NCBI GenBank assembly: GCA_002387735.1
Contig: DGKJ01000011.1
Span: 1-14,511, forward strand
Direction: 5' to 3'
DNA: 14,511 nucleotides
Origin: Bacteriovoracaceae bacterium UBA4573
GTDB taxonomy: Bacteria > Bdellovibrionota > UBA1018 > UBA923
The notes under the pieces: generated by a model
Told to the model about the DNA's origin: nothing
The model's input: only the letters and a program-made list of their open reading frames with translations
Databases searched by the model: none
In this document: positions 13,050 through 14,511 of the stretch, piece by piece
How the letters are laid out: every line of letters begins with the position of its first letter
Numbering within the stretch: the first letter of the stretch is position 1
Made by a program: the position numbers and the translations under genes

Positions 13050-14330
13050 TTAAAAAATCTTTGAAAAGTATTCCTGAACCTTCTTCATGTCGATCATGTT
13101 AAACACGTTCGAAAAGCTCATCCAAACTGCCACACCGTTCAAGTCTTTGAACTGCGGCGGCAGGTATTTCGGCGGATCGACGATCCCCTCTTGGTGTTTA
13201 TGGTACCAAACCGGCACGTCCGAGGAGTGTATTTTTCCGACAAAGAGGTAAGGGATGTATTCCGGTTTTCCGGCCTTCATCGCTGCCCTCATGAAGTTGT
13301 AATTCTCAATGAATCCCTTGATATAGGCAATGTCTTTTGTAAAAGGAGCGCCACCGGTTAGGACCCCACCCCGAAATACGCGCTTTGCGTTATTTATGCA
13401 GTCTTCTTCGGAGTATCCCTCTGTCCGGTAGAACTCGAGCAGTTCCAGAATGTTTGCGCCGTCTTCGCACTTGTCGATACCAAGCACTCGGTCATTTATA
13501 GTGCGCGCACGTCGCGGGTAACTTACGAACGAAAAAATCTCCATTAAGATCGCTAGCCCTTCTTGGGTTGGCGCCACCCGCGGCGGCCCCTTAGATAAAA
13601 AGCGACAAATGTGCTGATTCTGACCGTTGAGCGTGGTGCCCACATGCACCCAACCTTCGTGTACTTCTAGGATGTCGACGTCACGCTGTGAAAAAAGCGC
13701 ACCCTCTCGAATTTTCACGCTATCGCTGCCTGCCGCGGCGTCCGCCACTATTCCGTCAGACAGTTTGGCGCGTACGGGGTTATCGACGAAATAGTTTTCA
13801 AATCGTTTGTTTAGTTTTTTGATAACATCTTCGGCTGAAAGATCTTCGGGATAAACCGGCCCGAGCACGGCGTCGTCAAGAATCGAAAGAATATCGTACA
13901 TCACGCGCGCTAAATCATTGATGGTGGTTTTTTCATCTCGAAAAGTCTCTTTTGGAGAGCCATAGAGTATTTTTGCGTAATCATAGAACTTTTTTGTGCC
14001 TCGATTTTCGAGCATGTGAACTACATTTTTGTATTCTTCACAGTTTTGAATCATCATGCGTGCCAGTTCATCTTCAACACCAACTTGGGATTTAGCATCG
14101 GCTATAATTTCTTCAAATTCCGTGATTTTCTTTTCAGGATCGAACCCTAGCGGAAGGCTCTCGTAGTAGTCGGCATCGACTTTTGGAATGTCTTTAAACT
14201 TAGATTTACGAAGTTCTTCATCGAACGACGGAGCCCATTTTATGGCATCTAGAATTCGAATGGGTCGCTGCGCATCTACTATTCGTTCTGACAGCTTGCG
14301 CAGCTTCTCTTTATAGGTAGTCCAAACCAT
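13050..14330 (-). CDS. QEGLA-motif / DUF1704 protein, probable metallopeptidase
   Basis: This 426-residue protein has no signal peptide and is probably cytoplasmic. It carries the defining pair of this family: HEGWVH at 224-229 (HExxxH metal-site form) and QEGLA at 256-260, where E257 is the likely third metal ligand. The later RGG-x9-FTKDIAYIKG stretch is also typical. In databases such proteins are often named 'flavohemoglobin expression-modulating QEGLA motif protein'. The same fold occurs in the eukaryotic tubulin detyrosinases MATCAP, so a peptidase or carboxypeptidase role is plausible but unproven in bacteria. The family is broad (TIGR02421-like), and the native substrate is unknown. 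The upstream site AGGGGG is only 2-3 nt from the ATG, so translation may be modest. It lies after the rpsI terminator and heads a probable two-gene operon with the parvulin gene. Confidence 0.9.
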   Translation of the reverse strand: MVWTTYKEKLRKLSERIVDAQRPIRILDAIKWAPSFDEELRKSKFKDIPKVDADYYESLPLGFDPEKKITEFEEIIADAKSQVGVEDELARMMIQNCEEYKNVVHMLENRGTKKFYDYAKILYGSPKETFRDEKTTINDLARVMYDILSILDDAVLGPVYPEDLSAEDVIKKLNKRFENYFVDNPVRAKLSDGIVADAAAGSDSVKIREGALFSQRDVDILEVHEGWVHVGTTLNGQNQHICRFLSKGPPRVAPTQEGLAILMEIFSFVSYPRRARTINDRVLGIDKCEDGANILELLEFYRTEGYSEEDCINNAKRVFRGGVLTGGAPFTKDIAYIKGFIENYNFMRAAMKAGKPEYIPYLFVGKIHSSDVPVWYHKHQEGIVDPPKYLPPQFKDLNGVAVWMSFSNVFNMIDMKKVQEYFSKIF

Positions 14331-14404
14331 GGCCCCCTTATTTTAGCATCGCTTCAGGCCCACTGGGGGTATAGGCAAGATTTTCTCGGTTTAATGATGA
14401 AAAC

Positions 14405-14434
14405 AAAAAAGCCCACGGTCCGAAGACCGTGGGC
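14405..14434 (-). terminator. Intrinsic terminator of the rpsI transcript with UUCG loop
   Basis: On the minus strand a 10-bp GC-rich perfect stem (14434-14425 with 14420-14411) closes a UUCG tetraloop on a C-G pair, an exceptionally stable RNA hairpin. Six U residues follow (14410-14405). It lies 34 nt after the rpsI stop codon. The plus strand lacks a comparable U-tract, so termination is directional. Confidence 0.92.
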
Positions 14435-14468
14435 CCTTTGATAACCAATAATACCGAGTGACTCGAGA

Positions 14469-14511
14469 TTAACGTTTCGAGTACTGGTAACGCTTACGAG
14501 CGCCGGACATG
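14469..14511 (-). CDS. rpsI: 30S ribosomal protein uS9 (S9), C-terminal end only
   Basis: Only the last 13 codons plus stop are in the window, reading MSGARKRYQYSKR. The family ends with a basic tail of the form KxARxxxQ(F/Y)SKR, whose last arginine reaches the P-site tRNA anticodon loop in the small ribosomal subunit. The internal Met is not taken as a start: the frame is open through the window edge and this is a protein tail. The strong terminator 34 nt downstream fits a highly expressed ribosomal operon (usually rplM-rpsI). The assignment rests on a short but distinctive tail. Confidence 0.8.
   Translation of the reverse strand, partial: MSGARKRYQYSKR

Overview
The window is a dense stretch of chromosome from a Gram-negative bacterium. 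It has twelve protein-coding genes plus the tail of a thirteenth, almost no spacer DNA and roughly balanced GC. The gene mix is a FliL-type protein with no other flagellar genes nearby, an outer-membrane beta-barrel, a PBP1b-like murein synthase, a CHASE2 histidine kinase paired with a sigma-54 activator, a parvulin foldase and a QEGLA/DUF1704 protein. This fits Bdellovibrionota (Bdellovibrio/Oligoflexia-type) or a related delta-type lineage. That placement is inference from gene content, not from a phylogenetic marker. I see no insertion sequences, phage genes, tRNAs, CRISPR arrays or signs of recent transfer. No stretch of more than 300 bases lacks a gene.

Left part (1-4150): a truncated SDR-family epimerase reads leftward off the edge. 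It diverges from a rightward run of a PhnP-like metallo-beta-lactamase hydrolase, alanine dehydrogenase (ald) and a FliL-family protein. The gaps of 31 and 26 nt suggest one transcript. A perfect 9-bp inverted repeat fills the ald-fliL junction. The fliL end overlaps by 14 nt a convergent unknown gene for a secreted or membrane protein.

Middle part (4150-8580): an outer-membrane beta-barrel gene (leftward) and a class A penicillin-binding protein gene (rightward) diverge from a very short region. There the predicted barrel promoter overlaps the PBP start. A Bcp-type peroxiredoxin gene converges on the PBP gene.

Right-centre part (8580-12190): a CHASE2 sensor histidine kinase and an NtrC-class response regulator overlap by 8 nt and are translationally coupled. 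A near-consensus -24/-12 (sigma-54) promoter lies 40 nt upstream of the preferred kinase start. Since the regulator is itself a sigma-54 activator, the simplest model is autoregulation. This is the strongest regulatory signal in the window.

Right part (12190-14511): reading leftward, the C-terminus of ribosomal protein uS9 (rpsI) is followed by an intrinsic terminator with a UUCG loop. Then comes a probable two-gene operon of a QEGLA/DUF1704 metallopeptidase-like protein and a periplasmic parvulin isomerase, which ends 3 nt from the response-regulator gene.

Five genes have candidate upstream starts that look wrong when ribosome binding sites, the promoter or domain edges are considered (hydrolase, PBP, peroxiredoxin, kinase, regulator). 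The starts given here are the corrected ones.
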